DNA from: Kordiimonas sp. SCSIO 12610
Lineage (GTDB): Bacteria > Pseudomonadota > Alphaproteobacteria > Sphingomonadales > Kordiimonadaceae
Direction of reading: 5' to 3'
DNA: 64,000 bases
Assembly: GCF_024398015.1 (NCBI RefSeq)
Contig: NZ_CP073747.1
Coordinates: 3,221,001-3,285,000, forward strand
Shown piece by piece: positions 53,646 through 63,921 of this stretch; the stretch's first letter is position 1; the number at the start of each line of letters is the position of its first letter. The notes under the pieces are model-generated. The model was not told the DNA's origin and made no database searches. It worked only from the letters and a program-made list of their open reading frames with translations. Made by a program: the position numbers and the translations under genes.

Positions 53646-53891
53646 TTAGTCTGGCCGGTTAATAGGTTTACAAAGCGCTATCGCGTCTTTGTTGATCAAT
53701 AATAATTCCTGACTTAACAACTCAAGCGGCAGGAATCTGCGTTCACAGTTCAACATATCAGAGACACGTTCACCTTCTCCGAGGAAAACACACCCTTCAA
53801 TATTAGAACCGTCGGACATAATAATTGAAACCTCAACCCGAACCTTGTGAACGAGTAGACTATTTTGATTTGAGCTTTTATCGGCTGTCAT
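53646..53891 (-). CDS. Small protein paired with the CpaF-like ATPase
   Basis: An 81-residue acidic protein with VEVSIIMSDGSNIEGCVFLGEGERVSDMLNCERRFLPLELL as its core; the G-E-R-V-S-D-M-L-N pattern recalls small uncharacterised domains in other proteobacteria, but I assign no family. Two cysteines are present. It overlaps the upstream ATPase gene by four bases and should be co-translated, so a role with that ATPase is likely. No signal peptide or membrane segment. Confidence 0.65.
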   Translation of the reverse strand: MTADKSSNQNSLLVHKVRVEVSIIMSDGSNIEGCVFLGEGERVSDMLNCERRFLPLELLSQELLLINKDAIALCKPINRPD

Positions 53892-55360
53892 CGGTAAAGC
53901 TCCTTAATATTATCGCCAAGGCCTGCCTCAACAAACCGTTTCTCATTATGAAGCCTCGTGGCCTTACGCACATAGTCACCCTCAATCTGATCGGCAGTTG
54001 GATTATCATTATAGTCAAAACTATATAAGGTCTGAGAGGTTACAATAGTGCCTTCCATCCCCACCAATTCTTCAATGGCGATCACTTTTCTGGAACCATC
54101 GCGTAAACGCTTAACCTGAACAATGACATCAACAGCATCAAGTATTTGGCGCCGAAGAGCCGCAATTGGAAACTGTGACCCAGACGCCTGAAGCAAATTT
54201 TCCATACGCGTTATCGCGTCGCGCGGACTGTTTGAGTGGATAGTACACATACCCCCGTCATGCCCCGTATTGAACGCTTGAAGCATTTCCGCGCATTCGT
54301 CACCACGAACCTCGCCGAGAATAATACGATCCGGGCGCATACGCAGTGAGTTGATCAAAAGATCACGAATGGTAATTGCGCCCTGCCCTTCAAGGTTTGC
54401 AGGCCGTGTTTCCAAAGGCAGTACATGGGGTTGCTTTAACTGAAGCTCAGCAGCATCCTCAATTGTAACGATGCGCTCACCAGGATGAATGAACTGCGAA
54501 AGGGCGTTCAACATCGTTGTTTTACCTGAACCCGTTCCGCCAGAAATCACAATATTCATTCTTGCGAGTGTGGCGATCTTTAGGAAGCGAGCCATTTCCG
54601 CCGATAATGATCCTCTGTCAACCAAATCATCAAGTTGCATACGGTCCTGACGAAACTTCCGAATTGAGATTGCCGTTCCCTTGAGCGAGAGTGGCGGTAG
54701 GATAACATTCACACGGCTGCCATCAGGTAATCTGGCATCCGCGATCGGTGAAGTAACATTTACATTCCTGCCCACCTTATTACAGATACGCGTCGCAATT
54801 TCCTGTACATGCTCATTATTGCGGAAGGTCAAATCTGACTGTTGAAGCTTGCCGCCTTTTTCGACAAAAATCTGTTTTGGTCCGTTTACCAGAATATCAC
54901 TAACCGCTTCGTCTGCCAGCAACCTCTCCAGCGGCCCAAAACCAACCATCTCATCTAAAATAAGCGGCGTAAGTTCGTTAAATTCATCCTGATTTAGCGT
55001 TAGCTTAAGTGCGCCGATGACATCATGAATTACGGGTTCCAATTCCCTTTGTAATTCATCGCGTTCCAAAAGTGACGCCGGCTCCACATCAATACGGCTT
55101 AATAAAATCGGCAAAATCTGGTCTTTGACTTTAAATAACCAATCTTGCTTATCTTTCTCTGAAAGAGTACTGGCGAGAACACGTTTTTGCGGCTTCGACT
55201 TATCGCTCCCCTCAGTTATTTGCTCAGGACCGCCTTCATTAATATCATCCAAAATTGCCTGATCATCGATATATTTTGCCGGCGATGATTGAGCAAGCGC
55301 GCTTGCGATCAAACCTGAAGGTTTACGCCCAAACGTCCCAAATGCTTTTTTCTTGGCCAT
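53888..55360 (-). CDS. CpaF/TadA-type secretion ATPase
   Basis: A 490-residue type II/IV secretion ATPase. The N-terminal part is variable; GPLERLLADEAVSDILVNGPKQIFVEKGG is the conserved entry to the core, then Walker A (VISGGTGSGKTTMLNAL, near 255), ITIRDLLINSLRMRPDRIILGEVRGDECAEMLQAFNTGHDGGMCTIHSNSPRDAI (Asp, Walker B and His boxes) and a C-terminal region. Members power Tad/Flp pilus assembly. No other Tad gene is near, so this copy is an orphan. The ATG at 55360 (MAKKKAFGTFGRK) is preferred over a codon at 55408. Confidence 0.9.
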   Translation of the reverse strand: MAKKKAFGTFGRKPSGLIASALAQSSPAKYIDDQAILDDINEGGPEQITEGSDKSKPQKRVLASTLSEKDKQDWLFKVKDQILPILLSRIDVEPASLLERDELQRELEPVIHDVIGALKLTLNQDEFNELTPLILDEMVGFGPLERLLADEAVSDILVNGPKQIFVEKGGKLQQSDLTFRNNEHVQEIATRICNKVGRNVNVTSPIADARLPDGSRVNVILPPLSLKGTAISIRKFRQDRMQLDDLVDRGSLSAEMARFLKIATLARMNIVISGGTGSGKTTMLNALSQFIHPGERIVTIEDAAELQLKQPHVLPLETRPANLEGQGAITIRDLLINSLRMRPDRIILGEVRGDECAEMLQAFNTGHDGGMCTIHSNSPRDAITRMENLLQASGSQFPIAALRRQILDAVDVIVQVKRLRDGSRKVIAIEELVGMEGTIVTSQTLYSFDYNDNPTADQIEGDYVRKATRLHNEKRFVEAGLGDNIKELYR

Positions 55361-55537
55361 AGTATTCCTAAAAAATATTTTAAAATGTACCGAAAAAATA
55401 CATTTCAAATATTAGCTTAGGGTTAACAGGCCGGAAATCTTGCAATAATCCATATGCCAGCAGCTGTATATAAATTGAGGTTATTTCTCAAATAGACTGA
55501 TTGCCGAAAAACAAATTATAGGCTACCAGTTGCGCCT

Positions 55538-56254
55538 ATGATGAAGAAACCGCATAAAGACACTGAATATCTACGCCCTGAACAGCGCTTCTTTGGGCGG
55601 CGAAAGGGTCCAACCTTATCCAATCGGCAAACCGATTTGATTAATGGTCTTTTGCCCAAGATAACAATCGAAGCTCAAAAACAAAAAACACCCCATACAC
55701 CACTGAATACTCGGGCTCTTTTTGATGAATGTGATGATATATGGTTGGAAATCGGCTTTGGCAAAGGTGAACATATTGCCTGGCAGGCTGAAAACAATCC
55801 ATCTGTTGGCCTTATTGGATGTGAACCCTATATGAATGGAGTTGCAAGCCTCCTTGACAAGGTTGAAGCGAACAATCTTATGAATGTTCGTGTCTATAGT
55901 GATGATGCGAGGCATATTCTATGGCATCTTCCGGATGCTTCCGTATCCAAAGTGTTTCTCATCCACCCGGATCCGTGGCCCAAAAAAAGACATGCTCGCC
56001 GAAGATTCGTAAATCCTGACAATCTCGACGATATTTCTCGTATTTTGAAACCCGGCGGTGAATTTCGCATTGGCACAGACCATCCTATCTACCGCGAATG
56101 GACAATGATTCAGATGGCGAATCGGAATGATTTTATCTGGACCGCAGAAAATCCAGTTGACTGGCAGAAACGGCCTGATGATTGGCCAGAAACACGCTAT
56201 GAAGTAAAAGCGATGGAAGGAAAAGCCACGTATTTTATCTTTAAAAAGTGTTGA
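55538..56254 (+). CDS. trmB: tRNA (guanine46-N7)-methyltransferase
   Basis: TrmB makes m7G46 in the tRNA variable loop using S-adenosylmethionine. The 238-residue protein has LEIGFGKGEHIAWQAENNP (SAM motif I, near 70-88), IGCEPYMNGVASLL and the signature HPDPWPKKRHARRRFVNP near 147. The N-terminal RRKGPTLSNRQ segment is typical. It precedes the rimP-nusA operon, as in other Alphaproteobacteria. Confidence 0.95.
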   Translation: MMKKPHKDTEYLRPEQRFFGRRKGPTLSNRQTDLINGLLPKITIEAQKQKTPHTPLNTRALFDECDDIWLEIGFGKGEHIAWQAENNPSVGLIGCEPYMNGVASLLDKVEANNLMNVRVYSDDARHILWHLPDASVSKVFLIHPDPWPKKRHARRRFVNPDNLDDISRILKPGGEFRIGTDHPIYREWTMIQMANRNDFIWTAENPVDWQKRPDDWPETRYEVKAMEGKATYFIFKKC

Positions 56255-56370
56255 TAAGCCGCCCTGATCTTACTTTTTAAGTATATTTACCACATTCCTG
56301 AGCTTCATAATGCAAAATACACATTTGTGGCTTGCAGCATAGCGTTCATACCTGTATATAGGAGCCGCTT

Positions 56371-56415
56371 CTCCCAGAGTGTTGTGACTTATTCGGGAGT
56401 GGGTCGAGGCCCACT
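56371..56415 (+). promoter_or_regulatory. Alternative hairpins in the rimP-nusA leader
   Basis: CTCCC (56371-56375) can pair with GGGAG (56395-56399). AGTGGG (56398-56403) can pair with CCCACT (56410-56415), followed by TTTGCG. The two stems share two bases and so compete. The second recalls the G+C-rich hairpin often seen before rimP in Alphaproteobacteria. A switch between readthrough and early termination is inference. Confidence 0.5.
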
Positions 56416-56453
56416 TTGCGATAATCCGTACCTGAAATATATTGAAGCAAAAA

Positions 56454-56975
56454 ATGAAAGGACCTGGATTGAGCGATCCTGCTGACAATATTGCAGCTTT
56501 AATTGAACCCACAGTAGAAGCTTTGGGCTACGAACTCATTCGTGTAACATACGGAGGAGGCCGTAAGCCAACATTACAAATCATGGCCGAAAAGCCTGAT
56601 GGTACGATGGGTGTTGATGATTGCGCAAAACTATCAAGAGAAGTTTCTGCCTTGATGGATGTGGAAGACCCACTCCCTGATGAGTATCTTCTCGAGGTCA
56701 GCTCTCCGGGAATAGATCGGCCTTTGACACGGCCGAAAGACTTTAAGCGTTGGGTTGGTTTTGACGCCAAAATAGAATTAAAAACTCAGATAGAAGGACG
56801 GCGCCGTTTTCGGGGGCGTATTGTTTCCTATGATAATGACCTCTTGGATATCTATACTGAAGAAGGTCACATCTCACTAGAGTTTGACGAAATCAACAAA
56901 GCTAAACTTTTATTAACCGACGAATTACTAGACGCTGTGCAAAAGCAGCGTAAAATGGAGCAGGCAGATAATTAA
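56454..56975 (+). CDS. rimP: Ribosome maturation factor RimP
   Basis: RimP aids 30S assembly. From the ATG at 56454 it has 173 residues, with GLSDPADNIAALIEPTVEALGYELIRVTYGG and LEVSSPGIDRPLTRPKDFKRWVG as family hallmarks. An upstream TTG at 56442 is possible; neither has a clear ribosome site. It begins the conserved rimP-nusA-ylxR-infB-rbfA-truB-rpsO string, 65 bases before nusA. Confidence 0.93.
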   Translation: MKGPGLSDPADNIAALIEPTVEALGYELIRVTYGGGRKPTLQIMAEKPDGTMGVDDCAKLSREVSALMDVEDPLPDEYLLEVSSPGIDRPLTRPKDFKRWVGFDAKIELKTQIEGRRRFRGRIVSYDNDLLDIYTEEGHISLEFDEINKAKLLLTDELLDAVQKQRKMEQADN

Positions 56976-57040
56976 GTCTGCCGGTTGAATGAAACTGGTT
57001 TGTAGGGTATGTGACCCTCAAAGCAACTGGAGTGAATGTA

Positions 57041-58639
57041 ATGACACCTGCTGTCAGTGCAAATAGACTGGAACTACTGCAAATCGCTGATGCAGTCGCA
57101 CGCGAAAAATCGATCGATAAAGTCATCGTTCTTGAAGCAATGGAAGAAGCGATCCAAAAAGCTGCTCGATCCAAATATGGTATCGAGAACGAAATTCGTG
57201 CGCAGATTGACAAAAACACTGGCGATATTCGCTTGTTCCGCGTTCTAGAAGTTGTTGAAGAAGTGGAAAACCCAGCTGTACAAATCAGTGTAGAGGACGC
57301 GAAAGATAGCAAACCTGACGCTGCGCCCGGTGACTATCTGGCCTCTTCATTACCTCCAATGGATTTTGGTCGTATTGCTGCCCAGACTGCCAAGCAAGTT
57401 ATTGTTCAAAAAGTCCGCGATGCAGAACGTCAACGCCAATATGACGAATATAAAGACCGCGTTGGTGAAGTTGTAACAGGCATGGTCAAGCGTGTAGAAT
57501 ATGGTAACGTGATTATCGATCTTGGTCGTGCAGAAGCGATCATGCGCCGTGATCAAGTCATCCCGCGTGAACATATCCGTCAGAACGAACGTATTCGCGG
57601 CTTCATTTATGAAGTACGTCGTGAAAACCGTGGCCCACAGATTTTCATCTCCAGAACTCGCCCAGAATTTATGGGGTCTCTCTTCTCTCAAGAGGTTCCG
57701 GAAATTTACGACAACATCATTGAACTACGCTCTATTGCTCGTGATCCGGGTAGCCGTGCCAAAATTGCGGTTATTTCTAATGACCCATCAATTGATCCGG
57801 TTGGTGCGTGTGTTGGTATGCGTGGTAGCCGGGTACAAGCGGTTGTTAACGAACTACAAGGCGAGAAAATCGATATTATCCCTTGGTCACCTGACGTAGC
57901 AAGCTTCATTGTCAACGCATTGCAGCCAGCCGAGGTTGCTAAAGTAGTTATGGACGAAGAACGTTCTCGCGTTGAAGTCGTTGTTCCTGACGATCAATTG
58001 TCACTCGCAATTGGCCGCCGTGGTCAAAACGTGCGCCTTGCAAGCCAGTTAACAGGCTGGACAATTGATATCATGACAGAAGCTGAAGAAAGCGAACGTC
58101 GCCAAGAAGAGTTTATGGCACAAAGCCAACGCTTTATCGAAGCGCTTGATGTTGACGATACGCTTGCTCATCTTCTTGTGGCTGAAGGATTTACCGAGGT
58201 AGAAGAAATTGGATATGTCGAACCTGAAGAGCTTTTAGGTGTTGAAGGTTTCGATGACGACCTAGTTGCTGAATTACAGCGACGCGCACGCGATTTCCTG
58301 GAAGCCGAGGCAAGTGCAGCAGAAGCCAAACGTATTGAACTTGGTGTTCAGGATGACCTGGCGGACATGGAAGGCTTAACACCGCAAATGTTGGTAGCAC
58401 TCGGTGAAGACGAGATTAAGACACTTGAAGATTTCGCTGGTTGCGCAGCTGATGAGCTTACCAGCAAAGAAGATGGTATTCTTCGCAAATTCTCGATTCT
58501 TGAAGAAGAGGCAAGTGACATGATTATGTCTGCGCGCGTTGCTCTTGGTTGGATTACCGCTGAGGAACTTATGCCTGCTGCCGAAGAAACCGATGAAACT
58601 GAAGAAGACGGTGTTGCAGCCGAAGAAGAAACAACTTAG
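57041..58639 (+). CDS. nusA: Transcription termination/antitermination factor NusA
   Basis: NusA binds RNA polymerase and modulates pausing, termination and antitermination. From MTPAVSANRLELLQIADAVAREK the protein has 532 residues: N-terminal polymerase-binding domain, an S1 domain (GEVVTGMVKRVEYGNVIIDLGRAEAIMRRDQV), two KH domains (GACVGMRGSRVQAVVNELQGEKIDIIPWS and LAIGRRGQNVRLASQLTGW), and two C-terminal acidic helix-hairpin-helix repeats (near 350-520). An acidic tail ends the protein. The ATG at 57041 with GGAGTGA is preferred over a GTG at 57011. Confidence 0.97.
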   Translation: MTPAVSANRLELLQIADAVAREKSIDKVIVLEAMEEAIQKAARSKYGIENEIRAQIDKNTGDIRLFRVLEVVEEVENPAVQISVEDAKDSKPDAAPGDYLASSLPPMDFGRIAAQTAKQVIVQKVRDAERQRQYDEYKDRVGEVVTGMVKRVEYGNVIIDLGRAEAIMRRDQVIPREHIRQNERIRGFIYEVRRENRGPQIFISRTRPEFMGSLFSQEVPEIYDNIIELRSIARDPGSRAKIAVISNDPSIDPVGACVGMRGSRVQAVVNELQGEKIDIIPWSPDVASFIVNALQPAEVAKVVMDEERSRVEVVVPDDQLSLAIGRRGQNVRLASQLTGWTIDIMTEAEESERRQEEFMAQSQRFIEALDVDDTLAHLLVAEGFTEVEEIGYVEPEELLGVEGFDDDLVAELQRRARDFLEAEASAAEAKRIELGVQDDLADMEGLTPQMLVALGEDEIKTLEDFAGCAADELTSKEDGILRKFSILEEEASDMIMSARVALGWITAEELMPAAEETDETEEDGVAAEEETT

Positions 58640-58694
58640 TTCGCAAAGAATAACCGCTGAGGAGCTTAACGGGTAAACACCGTCAAAATTGAAT

Positions 58695-59354
58695 ATGTCC
58701 GAAACCAATAACAAGAATGAAACAGATCTGGTGAACGACGCATTCAAAGACGACAAGCGATCAAATGATCGCACCTGTATCATTAGCGGGGCGACAGGTT
58801 CAAAAGAGACTTTAATTCGCCTGGTCCTTGGGCCAGACGAAACGTTGGTTCCGGATTTGGCAAATAAGCTGCCAGGAAGGGGCTTATGGATTAGCGCTAA
58901 TCGAGCTATATTAGACGACAATATAGCTTCGGGTAAGTTTACGAAGGCCGTATCGCGGTCTTTGAAGGCATCATATAAACAAGATGCCGGTGATTTACCG
59001 TCGTTGATTGAGCGATTATTAACCAGACGCTGCCTCGATCGGTTGGGTTTGGAACAACGGGCTGGCAACATAGTGACCGGCTTTGATAAAATCAAAGCGG
59101 AGACTGTTGGCAAGTCAGCAAGAGATATTATTGGATACATCACCGCAAGCGACAGTAGCGATGATGGTCGAAATAAAATGAGCGCAGCAATGCCGGCAGA
59201 AGCGATCATGTCATCGCTTTTCAGCAGGGAGCAGCTTAGTCAAGCGCTTGGAAAAGATAATGTAGTGCATGTCGCTGTTTTTAACAGTGGCGGCGCTAAG
59301 ATATTAAGAGCTGAACTTGATCGCCTAAAACGCTATCGGGGTATACCTGAATAG
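58695..59354 (+). CDS. YlxR-type RNA-binding protein (DUF448 with L7Ae-like extension)
   Basis: A 219-residue protein of the nusA-infB locus. The N-terminal YlxR/DUF448 domain reads [48 protein letters not shown] (near 28-75). It is followed by a C-terminal segment with the compact alpha/beta look of an L7Ae-like domain ([58 protein letters not shown]). Fusions of these two domains are common in Alphaproteobacteria. The role is probably RNA binding; the exact function is unknown. Confidence 0.85.
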   Translation: MSETNNKNETDLVNDAFKDDKRSNDRTCIISGATGSKETLIRLVLGPDETLVPDLANKLPGRGLWISANRAILDDNIASGKFTKAVSRSLKASYKQDAGDLPSLIERLLTRRCLDRLGLEQRAGNIVTGFDKIKAETVGKSARDIIGYITASDSSDDGRNKMSAAMPAEAIMSSLFSREQLSQALGKDNVVHVAVFNSGGAKILRAELDRLKRYRGIPE

Positions 59355-59382
59355 CCGCTGGGTTAAAGGAACGAAGAGTAGC

Positions 59383-62016
59383 ATGAGCGACGATAAAAAA
59401 CTCACACTGTCTGGACGCACAACACTTGGTGTTGGAAAAGGCGTTGAAACTGGCCAAGTTCGCCAGAACTTTAGCCATGGCCGAAGCAAAGCAGTAGTCG
59501 TTGAACGTAAGAAAAAGCGTATATTGACCAAAGGCGGCGCGGCAGCAGGTTCAACTCCGGCAGAAACAAAGCCGGTTGCTCCTAAGCAGACAAAGAGTTT
59601 CACGCCTAAAAAACCAGCATCTCCTTCAGGTACGACGCTAACCGACGCTGAAATGGAAAAGCGTGCCAAGGTACTCGGCGAAGCGAAAATTCGCGCTGAG
59701 GCTGAAGCCAAAGAAAAAGCTGCGCTAGAGGCAAAACGCGCTAAAGAAGAAGCAGAACGTAAGATGCGTGAAGCAGCAGAAGCAGCCGCCCGCAGCGAAG
59801 AAGATAACGCACGTGCAAAAGCGGAAGCAGACGCAAAGAAAAAAGCGGAAGCAGCAGCAAAGCAAAAAGCCGAAGCCGAAGCCGAAAAACGCTTGGCAGA
59901 GCAAAAAGCTGCAAAAGAAAAAGCGGAAGCCGAAGCTAAGAAAAAAGCTGATCTTGAAGCCCGGGCTGTGCAACTTAGAAAAGCAAGCGAGGCACGCCAA
60001 GCCTCTGGCGGCGGCGATGCTCAACGTGAAGAACGCAAAGGTAAGCCAAAGCGCGCGAAAGACCGCAAAAACCAAAATAATAACGAGCAACAAAACCGCC
60101 GTGGTCGCGGCGGCGATGATCGCCGCAAGGGTGGCCGTTTGAGTATATCGAATGTCGGCGGCGAAGAGCGTCAGCGCTCCTTGGCATCCTACAAACGAAT
60201 GCAAGCAAAGAAAATGGGGCTCGCTGGCAACGCAGGACCGTCCCAGCCAAAACAGTCGCGCGAAATTACAGTCCCTGAAGCAATCAGCGTTCAGGATTTG
60301 GCAAACCGTATGGCCGAAAAGGCAACAAGTGTTCTCAAAACATTAATGAAACTTGGTGTTATCGCAACCATCAATGAAACATTGGACCAAGATACTGCCG
60401 AGTTGGTTATCGAAGAATTTGGCCACACTGCAAAACGTGTTAGCGAAGCGGATGTTGAGATCGGCCTTGTCGGTGAAGATGACCGCGAAGAAGATCTAAG
60501 CCCGCGCGCTCCAATCGTTACAGTCATGGGGCACGTTGATCATGGTAAAACATCACTTCTTGATGCCCTCAGGAAGGCAAATGTTGTTTCTGGTGAAGCT
60601 GGCGGTATTACCCAGCATATCGGTGCGTATCAGGTGGCGATTGATAAAGATAATAAAATTACCTTCCTTGATACACCGGGCCACGCTGCCTTCACGCAAA
60701 TGCGTGCACGCGGTGCGAGCGTAACAGACATCGTAGTCCTTGTTGTCGCTGGTGATGACGGCGTTATGCCACAAACGATCGAAGCGATTAACCACGCCAA
60801 AGCGGCAGGAGTGCCATTGATTGTTGCAATCAACAAAATGGACCGCGAAGGGGCTAACCCTGACCGTGTTCGTCAGGAACTATTACAGCATGAAGTCGTT
60901 GTTGAAACATTCCAGGGCGACACACAAGAAGTAGAAGTTTCTGCTATTACAGGAATGGGCTTGGACAAACTTAAGGAAGCCCTCGGTCTACAAGCTGAAA
61001 TTCTCGAGCTGAAAGCAAATCCAGACCGTGCTGCAGAAGGTGTTGTTGTCGAAGCGAAACTCGATAAAGGCCGCGGCCCTGTTGCAACTGTTCTTGTCCA
61101 ACGCGGAACGCTTAAAATTGGTGATATTTTTGTTGCAGGCGCTGAATGGGGTAAGGTTCGCGCGCTCATCAATGACAAGGGTGCGCAAGTTAAAGAAGCC
61201 GGACCAAGTGTCCCTGTTGAGGTTCTTGGTCTTAATGGTACGCCGGGTGCTGGTGATGACTTTGCTGTTGTCGAGAATGAGGCGCGTGCCCGCGAGGTCA
61301 CTGCCTACCGTCAGGACCAGGCGCTTAAGAAACGCCAGGCTGCGATGGCTGCACCAAAAACACTCGAGTCTATCTTCTCCAAAATCAAGGATGATGAAGG
61401 CACACAGTATTTTGACGTTGTCCTGAAAGGCGATGTTCAAGGCTCAGTAGAGGCTATTACACAGGCCCTACAAAAAGCTGGTAACGATGATATCCAGTGC
61501 CGGGTTATTCACGGTGCAGTTGGTGGTATTACGGAAACTGATATTGCACTCGCACAGGCATCCAATGCGCTCATCATGGGCTTTAACGTTCGACCTAGCC
61601 GCCAAGCCCGCGAAGCTGCTGAAACTGAGGGTGTAACGATCAAATACTACTCGATCATTTACGACCTCATCGACGAGGTAAAAGCAGCAATGATTGGTCA
61701 ACTTGGACCAGAGTTCAAAGAAAATGTTATCGGTCAAGCGGATATCAAAGAAGCCTTCACAGCAGGCAAGGCTGGTAAAGCAGCTGGTTGTTTTGTAATC
61801 GAAGGATCAATCCGCCGCGATTGTAAGGCTCGTATCCTGCGCGATGATGTCATTATTTACGAAGGCGAGATTAATAACCTCCGTCGCTTCAAAGATGACG
61901 TAAATGAAGTTCGCTCTGGTCAGGATTGTGGTATGACATTTGAAAATTATCACGACTTCCGTGCTGGTGATGTTGTTGAAGTATACGAATTACTGGAAGT
62001 TGAACGCAAACTATAA
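59383..62016 (+). CDS. infB: Translation initiation factor IF-2
   Basis: IF-2 is the GTPase that brings initiator tRNA to the 30S subunit. The 877-residue protein has a long charged N-terminus (about 1-330) made of alanine-, lysine- and glutamate-rich stretches that should form coiled coil. The G domain shows [15 protein letters not shown] (near 382), [15 protein letters not shown] and [12 protein letters not shown], then domains II-IV with the C-terminal initiator-tRNA-binding region. The repetitive N-terminus is usual for this class. It is the central gene of the operon. Confidence 0.97.
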   Translation: MSDDKKLTLSGRTTLGVGKGVETGQVRQNFSHGRSKAVVVERKKKRILTKGGAAAGSTPAETKPVAPKQTKSFTPKKPASPSGTTLTDAEMEKRAKVLGEAKIRAEAEAKEKAALEAKRAKEEAERKMREAAEAAARSEEDNARAKAEADAKKKAEAAAKQKAEAEAEKRLAEQKAAKEKAEAEAKKKADLEARAVQLRKASEARQASGGGDAQREERKGKPKRAKDRKNQNNNEQQNRRGRGGDDRRKGGRLSISNVGGEERQRSLASYKRMQAKKMGLAGNAGPSQPKQSREITVPEAISVQDLANRMAEKATSVLKTLMKLGVIATINETLDQDTAELVIEEFGHTAKRVSEADVEIGLVGEDDREEDLSPRAPIVTVMGHVDHGKTSLLDALRKANVVSGEAGGITQHIGAYQVAIDKDNKITFLDTPGHAAFTQMRARGASVTDIVVLVVAGDDGVMPQTIEAINHAKAAGVPLIVAINKMDREGANPDRVRQELLQHEVVVETFQGDTQEVEVSAITGMGLDKLKEALGLQAEILELKANPDRAAEGVVVEAKLDKGRGPVATVLVQRGTLKIGDIFVAGAEWGKVRALINDKGAQVKEAGPSVPVEVLGLNGTPGAGDDFAVVENEARAREVTAYRQDQALKKRQAAMAAPKTLESIFSKIKDDEGTQYFDVVLKGDVQGSVEAITQALQKAGNDDIQCRVIHGAVGGITETDIALAQASNALIMGFNVRPSRQAREAAETEGVTIKYYSIIYDLIDEVKAAMIGQLGPEFKENVIGQADIKEAFTAGKAGKAAGCFVIEGSIRRDCKARILRDDVIIYEGEINNLRRFKDDVNEVRSGQDCGMTFENYHDFRAGDVVEVYELLEVERKL

Positions 62017-62059
62017 CGCGTTTAACATCCGTATCCATTAAGAATAAGGCTATAACGCT

Positions 62060-62485
62060 ATGGGAAAATCTGATCATACTGGATCAGGCGGTCCGAGCCT
62101 GCGATTACTTCGAGTTGGCGAAAACATTCGCCATGCCATATCCACAGTTTTAATGCGCGGTGATGTACAAGACCAGGATTTGAACGGTGTCTCTGTATCT
62201 GTATCTGAAGTTCGCGTTAGCCCCGACCTCAGAAATGCTACAGTTTTTGTTATGCCCTTGGGCGGCGACCCGGACACCAAAATTACCAAGGCGCTTAACC
62301 GTAATAGCCCTCATATCCGCGGATTGATGAGCAAAATGGTCCACATGAAATATATGCCACGCCTTAAATTTCTGTTGGATGAGAGTTTTGACGAAGCAAG
62401 TCACATTGAAACGTTGCTACGTGACCCACGCGTTAGCCGCGATCTCGATCACAGCGATGATGGCACGCCATCAGAAGAAGAATAG
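62060..62485 (+). CDS. rbfA: Ribosome-binding factor A
   Basis: RbfA binds the 30S subunit during late 16S maturation and cold adaptation. The 141-residue protein contains RLLRVGENIRHAISTVLMRGDVQD and VSVSEVRVSPDLRNATVFVMPLGGD, both characteristic, and ends in an acidic tail. It follows infB by 43 bases and precedes truB by nine. Confidence 0.95.
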   Translation: MGKSDHTGSGGPSLRLLRVGENIRHAISTVLMRGDVQDQDLNGVSVSVSEVRVSPDLRNATVFVMPLGGDPDTKITKALNRNSPHIRGLMSKMVHMKYMPRLKFLLDESFDEASHIETLLRDPRVSRDLDHSDDGTPSEEE

Positions 62486-62494
62486 CCCTCCATT

Positions 62495-63394
62495 ATGGCT
62501 CGAAAACGTAAAGGCGATAAGGTTGATGGCTGGCTGGTTATTGATAAACCACTAGGCATCTCAAGCGCCAAAGTTGTCGCAGCGATTAAACATGCTACAA
62601 AAGCTCAAAAGGTAGGGCACGGGGGAACGCTCGACCCACTTGCAAGCGGCATATTGCCTATAGGGCTCGGCGAAGCAACAAAAACTATGCCCTATATTGT
62701 TGATGCTACCAAAAGCTATGAATTTACTGTTAAGTGGGGAACAGAGACCGATTCGCTCGATAGTGAAGGGGCAGTCATTCGTGAAAACGGCGATATTCCA
62801 GCATTAAATACAATTGAAGACACGCTCCAACAGTTTGTTGGTACAATTCAACAAACACCCCCGGCCTATAGTGCTATAAAAATAGATGGTAAGCGCGCCT
62901 ATGCACTCGCACGCGAAGGTAAAGACGTCCAGCTAAAGCCAAGACCCATTGAAATTCAATCACTTACCATTATAAATAACAGCATAGAAACAAATGAGAC
63001 CACCTTCAAGGTTCAATGCGGAAAAGGTACATATGTGCGCTCACTCGCGCGCGATATAGCCTACAAACTTGGCACTTATGGCTACATCACCGTGCTACGC
63101 CGGACAAAAGTAGGACCCTTTACCCTCGATCATGCGATTTCACTGGAAAAACTAAACGACTTAAGCCATAGTGCGCGCGCTGTGGAATATGTACTTCCAA
63201 TAACGACAGCGCTGGACGACATCCCGGCGGTTGCCGTTACGGAAAAGGATGCAGAAGACATCAAATATGGTCGCTCCATCCACCTTGCCACAGCCAAGCA
63301 GGGCACGATAGTGCTAACAGTGAATGACATGCCTCTTGCGATGGCCCATTCCGAAGACGGGCAAGTTCGCCCCCTGCGGGTCTTCAATATGTAA
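62495..63394 (+). CDS. truB: tRNA pseudouridine-55 synthase
   Basis: TruB isomerises U55 in the T-arm of all tRNAs. The 299-residue protein has GWLVIDKPLGISSAKVVAAIKHATKAQKVGHGGTLDPLASGILPIGLGEATK (near 12-63), with the catalytic Asp47 in GGTLDPLA. A later conserved segment is GTYVRSLARDIAYKLGTYGYITVLRRTKVGPF. A PUA-like C-terminal region follows. It is one of several tRNA-modifying genes in this window. Confidence 0.96.
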   Translation: MARKRKGDKVDGWLVIDKPLGISSAKVVAAIKHATKAQKVGHGGTLDPLASGILPIGLGEATKTMPYIVDATKSYEFTVKWGTETDSLDSEGAVIRENGDIPALNTIEDTLQQFVGTIQQTPPAYSAIKIDGKRAYALAREGKDVQLKPRPIEIQSLTIINNSIETNETTFKVQCGKGTYVRSLARDIAYKLGTYGYITVLRRTKVGPFTLDHAISLEKLNDLSHSARAVEYVLPITTALDDIPAVAVTEKDAEDIKYGRSIHLATAKQGTIVLTVNDMPLAMAHSEDGQVRPLRVFNM

Positions 63395-63411
63395 CTTAAT
63401 AGGAGAAGACG

Positions 63412-63681
63412 ATGTCGATTACTGCTGAAGAAAAGCAAAACGTAATTAGCGAATACGCAACAAAAGAAGGCGACACTGGTTCACCAGAAGTCCAAGTTGC
63501 CATTCTTTCAAAACGGATCGCAAACCTTACTGAACACTTCAAAGAGCACAAGAAAGATAATCACTCTCGTCGTGGTCTTTTGAAACTTGTTAACCAGCGC
63601 CGCAGTCTGCTGGATTATCTGAAGCGCAAGGACGTATCACGTTACCAAACGTTGATTAGTCGCCTTGGCCTCAGAAAATAA
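63412..63681 (+). CDS. rpsO: 30S ribosomal protein S15
   Basis: S15 binds 16S rRNA helices 20-22 early in assembly. The 89-residue product ([36 protein letters not shown] onward, with [20 protein letters not shown]) is standard in length and sequence. GGAGAAGACG precedes its ATG. It ends the operon, with a strong terminator immediately downstream and pnp beyond. Confidence 0.98.
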   Translation: MSITAEEKQNVISEYATKEGDTGSPEVQVAILSKRIANLTEHFKEHKKDNHSRRGLLKLVNQRRSLLDYLKRKDVSRYQTLISRLGLRK

Positions 63682-63691
63682 AAAACTGATA

Positions 63692-63725
63692 GTAAGGCCG
63701 GTCCGTGTGATCGGCCTTACTTTTT
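63692..63725 (+). terminator. Intrinsic terminator after rpsO
   Basis: GTAAGGCCG pairs with CGGCCTTAC (nine base pairs, extended by one G-T and one T-A pair) and is followed by TTTTT. It separates rpsO from pnp, so pnp mRNA must come from readthrough or its own promoter. Confidence 0.9.
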
Positions 63726-63921
63726 GGGGAACATATTCATAACACTGTAATATCCATGACAGCATTATGATGTATGTTTTGCCTAGTTCTAAACTGAACG
63801 CCCGATCATTAAGATGTTAGTTTTCGGGATTATTTGAAAGCGGGGCATGCCCATAGGGGGCCATGTCAGAGCTATGTTGGTAAAGAAAATTGAGAACTAA
63901 CTAGCTCACGAAAGGTATTAA

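Noticed and set aside
59725-60204. Long reading frame on the minus strand inside infB
   Set aside because: It is the mirror of the low-complexity lysine/glutamate/alanine region of IF-2; the predicted protein is Phe/Cys-rich nonsense.
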